From Candidatus Aenigmarchaeota archaeon CG_4_9_14_3_um_filter_37_18 (GTDB taxonomy: Archaea > Aenigmatarchaeota > Aenigmatarchaeia > CG10238-14), in assembly GCA_002789635.1 (NCBI GenBank), contig PFTQ01000018.1, positions 1 through 7,428 of the forward strand: DNA of 7,428 nt. The letters run 5' to 3'. Positions 6,323 through 7,428 of this stretch are shown here, in pieces. The position numbers were made by a program, and so were the translations under genes. Position 1 is the stretch's first letter; every line of letters begins with the position of its first letter. The notes beneath the pieces are model-generated. The model saw nothing but the letters and a program-made list of their open reading frames with translations. It was not told the DNA's origin and did not search any database.

Positions 6323-6724
6323 TTACCAGTTTTTTAACTTAATATTATTCTGTTTGCAAAACTTAGTATAATCACTGTCATCAGTTAAAATCGCATCGCA
6401 TTTCATTAATTTAGCCGTAGAAGCTATTATTGAATCAACTGTAGGTATGCCGAAACTAAACGAAATCTTACCAGCTTCTAATACCAGCTCTTTAGTAGTA
6501 TTCGATATTTGTGTTTTATTGATTTTTTCTAATTTTCTGATACTCTCATATATTTCTTCCATCTTTTTACCTTTATGAAGCAATATTCTTGTCAACTCAG
6601 TAAATGTTATAGAAGGAACAACTAAATGATCTTTTCCATCTCTGCTCTCCTTTAATATTCTTTCAGCTTTTTCCTTCTTTTCTGACAACTGAATAAGAAA
6701 CCATGTATCAACGCAATACCTCAT
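6323..6724 (-). CDS. vapC: VapC-type PIN domain ribonuclease toxin
   Basis: This 133-residue PIN domain protein is the probable toxin of a type II toxin-antitoxin pair. VapC toxins are Mg2+-dependent RNases that usually cut tRNA or rRNA and are blocked by their antitoxin. The acidic residues of the active site are in order: D6 (YCVDTWF), E43 (TFTELTR), D97 (PTVDSIIASTA) and D115/D116 (LTDDSDY). The length is normal and no key residue is missing, so the toxin looks active. The ATG at 6724 overlaps the antitoxin stop as ATGA and has a purine-rich GAGAGG seven bases upstream, so translation is probably coupled to the antitoxin. Its stop lies one base from the antiporter stop, with the two genes facing each other. 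Confidence 0.88.
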   Translation of the reverse strand: MRYCVDTWFLIQLSEKKEKAERILKESRDGKDHLVVPSITFTELTRILLHKGKKMEEIYESIRKLEKINKTQISNTTKELVLEAGKISFSFGIPTVDSIIASTAKLMKCDAILTDDSDYTKFCKQNNIKLKNW

Positions 6725-6969
6725 CTGTCAGCCTCTCTTCGCTCTTTTTTTATTTGCTCCCAATCTTCATCAGTTAATTCTAATTTTGCGAAAGAATCCA
6801 TTATATCCTGGACAACATCTTCATTTCCTTCAACTTTATCAACAAAAATCATATTTGGCACATAACTGACTCTGACAAAATCATTTGGCCTGATGCCTTC
6901 TAGCTCTCTCATTTTCACAGGCAAAGTTATCTGGCCTTTTTCATTGACTTTTATTATCTGGTCTTCCAT
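6721..6969 (-). CDS. vapB: AbrB/MazE-type (SpoVT-AbrB) antitoxin of the VapBC pair
   Basis: This 82-residue protein begins with a swapped-hairpin DNA-binding domain of the AbrB type: IKVNEKGQITLPVKMRELEG at about 6-25, followed by IRPNDFVRVSYV and the strand MIFVDKV, ending near residue 46. Dimers of such domains bind DNA and usually repress their own operon. The acidic C-terminal part, with LTDEDWEQIKKERREADR at 65-82, matches the flexible arm that archaeal antitoxins of this kind insert into the PIN toxin, where an Arg or Glu can reach the active site. The ATG at 6969 is the natural start and has no Shine-Dalgarno sequence but a TATA-like element about 31 bases upstream. The gene overlaps vapC by four bases and comes first, so that antitoxin is made before toxin. 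Confidence 0.87.
   Translation of the reverse strand: MEDQIIKVNEKGQITLPVKMRELEGIRPNDFVRVSYVPNMIFVDKVEGNEDVVQDIMDSFAKLELTDEDWEQIKKERREADR
6732..6737 (-). promoter_or_regulatory. Ribosome binding site of vapC
   Basis: On the minus strand GAGAGG lies seven bases before the vapC ATG, inside the end of the antitoxin gene. It is the clearest Shine-Dalgarno sequence I could find, and it serves an internal cistron while the first cistrons lack one. It supports the ATG at 6724 as the true start. Confidence 0.55.
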
Positions 6970-6995
6970 AAGAAATTAGATGAATTAACTAGCAT

Positions 6996-7005
6996 TAATA
7001 TTTTA
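6996..7005 (-). promoter_or_regulatory. Candidate TATA box for the vapBC operon
   Basis: On the minus strand this reads TAAAATATTA, centred about 31 bases upstream of the antitoxin ATG, with purine-rich GTAGGAAAATAG just before it as a possible BRE. It implies a transcript with almost no leader. The antitoxin probably represses it, as is usual for these modules. Confidence 0.4.
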
Positions 7006-7010
7006 CTATT

Positions 7011-7035
7011 TTCCTACTTTCAGAAATTCCTACTT
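7011..7035. repeat. Two 9-base direct repeats upstream of vapBC
   Basis: TTCCTACTT occurs at 7011-7019 and again at 7027-7035, 16 bases apart start to start, beside the candidate vapBC core promoter. The second copy overlaps the stop codon of the neighbouring gene. Paired sites about one and a half helix turns apart could bind an AbrB-type antitoxin, but antitoxin operators are more often inverted repeats. This is only a candidate operator. Confidence 0.3.
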
Positions 7036-7428
7036 ATTCTTTTCCTTCCTCTTTCAGAACCCTAGACAAGTCCCTTATCATTGTTCGGACATACTCCCTC
7101 ATCTGGTAGACATCCTTCTCAGGGATCTTGTCGGCTTTCCCTTTGCCAGCCAAGTCCTTCATTATGCCGACTTTCTTCCAGACATCCCAGTAGTAGCCGT
7201 CTATCAGCTTGTTGTCGATGAACTGCTTCCTGAACTCCTGAGGAACATCCTCTTCCTTTTTCGGGAGCTTGTTGACAGACTTTAAAGCGGCAGCAGCAGC
7301 CTTTCTCATAACATCCTCTGTCCTCTCAAGGACTTTAGACTTCTTCTTTTCTTCGAGGACTGTAAGCAGATCGTACATCTTGTCTATGAACTTGTCGGAT
7401 TTGTCTATCCAGTCATCCACAAACTGGC
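7034..7428 (-). CDS. Helical protein of unknown function, 5' end missing
   Basis: The frame is open to the right edge, so the N-terminus is outside the window. A GTG at 7420 could be read as a start, but the frame continues upstream with ...QF before it, so this is more likely an internal valine. The visible 130 residues are hydrophilic and almost all helix. Starting at the GTG codon, they hold WIDKSDKFIDKMYDLLTVLE at 4-23, a Lys/Arg-rich helix with an AAAAAL run at 41-46, QEFRKQFIDNKLIDGYYWDVW at about 61-81, and a final MREYVRTMIRDLSRVLK helix at 107-123. There is no signal or membrane segment and no clear catalytic motif. The arrangement could be the C-terminal helical (HEPN-like) part of a nucleotidyltransferase-type protein, but the RxxxxxH motif of HEPN RNases is not seen, so I hold this only weakly. 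Its base composition looks richer in G+C than the adjacent vapBC genes. It ends 64 bases before the antitoxin start. Confidence 0.6.
   Translation of the reverse strand, partial: QFVDDWIDKSDKFIDKMYDLLTVLEEKKKSKVLERTEDVMRKAAAAALKSVNKLPKKEEDVPQEFRKQFIDNKLIDGYYWDVWKKVGIMKDLAGKGKADKIPEKDVYQMREYVRTMIRDLSRVLKEEGKE

Noticed and set aside
1..7428. CRISPR array, tRNA, rRNA or insertion sequence
   Set aside because: No regularly spaced repeats, no tRNA-like TTCRANNC box in a free spacer, and no transposase-like protein were seen; nearly all bases are in coding regions.

Overview
The window looks like a compact archaeal chromosome segment. The archaeal evidence is a ribosomal protein eL33 (L35Ae), a diphthamide-pathway amidase (Dph6), a class III (type IV pilin-like) signal sequence, TATA-like boxes placed for almost leaderless transcripts, and an AbrB-type VapBC pair. 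The small, tightly packed genes and their style suggest a DPANN lineage such as Woesearchaeota or Pacearchaeota. That placement is an inference; no marker here proves it. No RNA gene, CRISPR array, insertion sequence or gap longer than about 110 bases between genes was seen.

Left part (1-1176): on the minus strand lie a partial pilin-like surface protein carrying an FG-GAP/VCBS-type calcium motif, which runs off the left edge, and upstream of it a YdjM-like membrane metal hydrolase. A divergent promoter region follows.

Centre (1177-4691): a SufS-like cysteine desulfurase variant on the plus strand converges, with an 8-base overlap, on a minus-strand pair of dph6 followed by a xylose-isomerase/endonuclease IV-like TIM barrel enzyme. 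A second divergent promoter separates dph6 from a plus-strand helical protein of unknown function. That gene converges on the minus-strand eL33 gene.

Right part (4692-7428): a third divergent region drives eL33 leftward and a CPA1-type Na+/H+ antiporter rightward. The antiporter gene ends one base from the end of a minus-strand vapC toxin gene, which overlaps its AbrB-type antitoxin gene by ATGA. The last gene, on the minus strand, is a helical protein that enters from the right edge.

The genes mostly form separate housekeeping or accessory units: sulfur mobilisation, EF-2 modification, ribosome, ion homeostasis, toxin-antitoxin and cell surface. I found no convincing undescribed multi-gene system. 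The best leads are the cysteine-bearing active-site variant of the desulfurase, the unassigned TIM barrel enzyme behind dph6, the pilin/FG-GAP surface protein, and the two unrecognised helical proteins.
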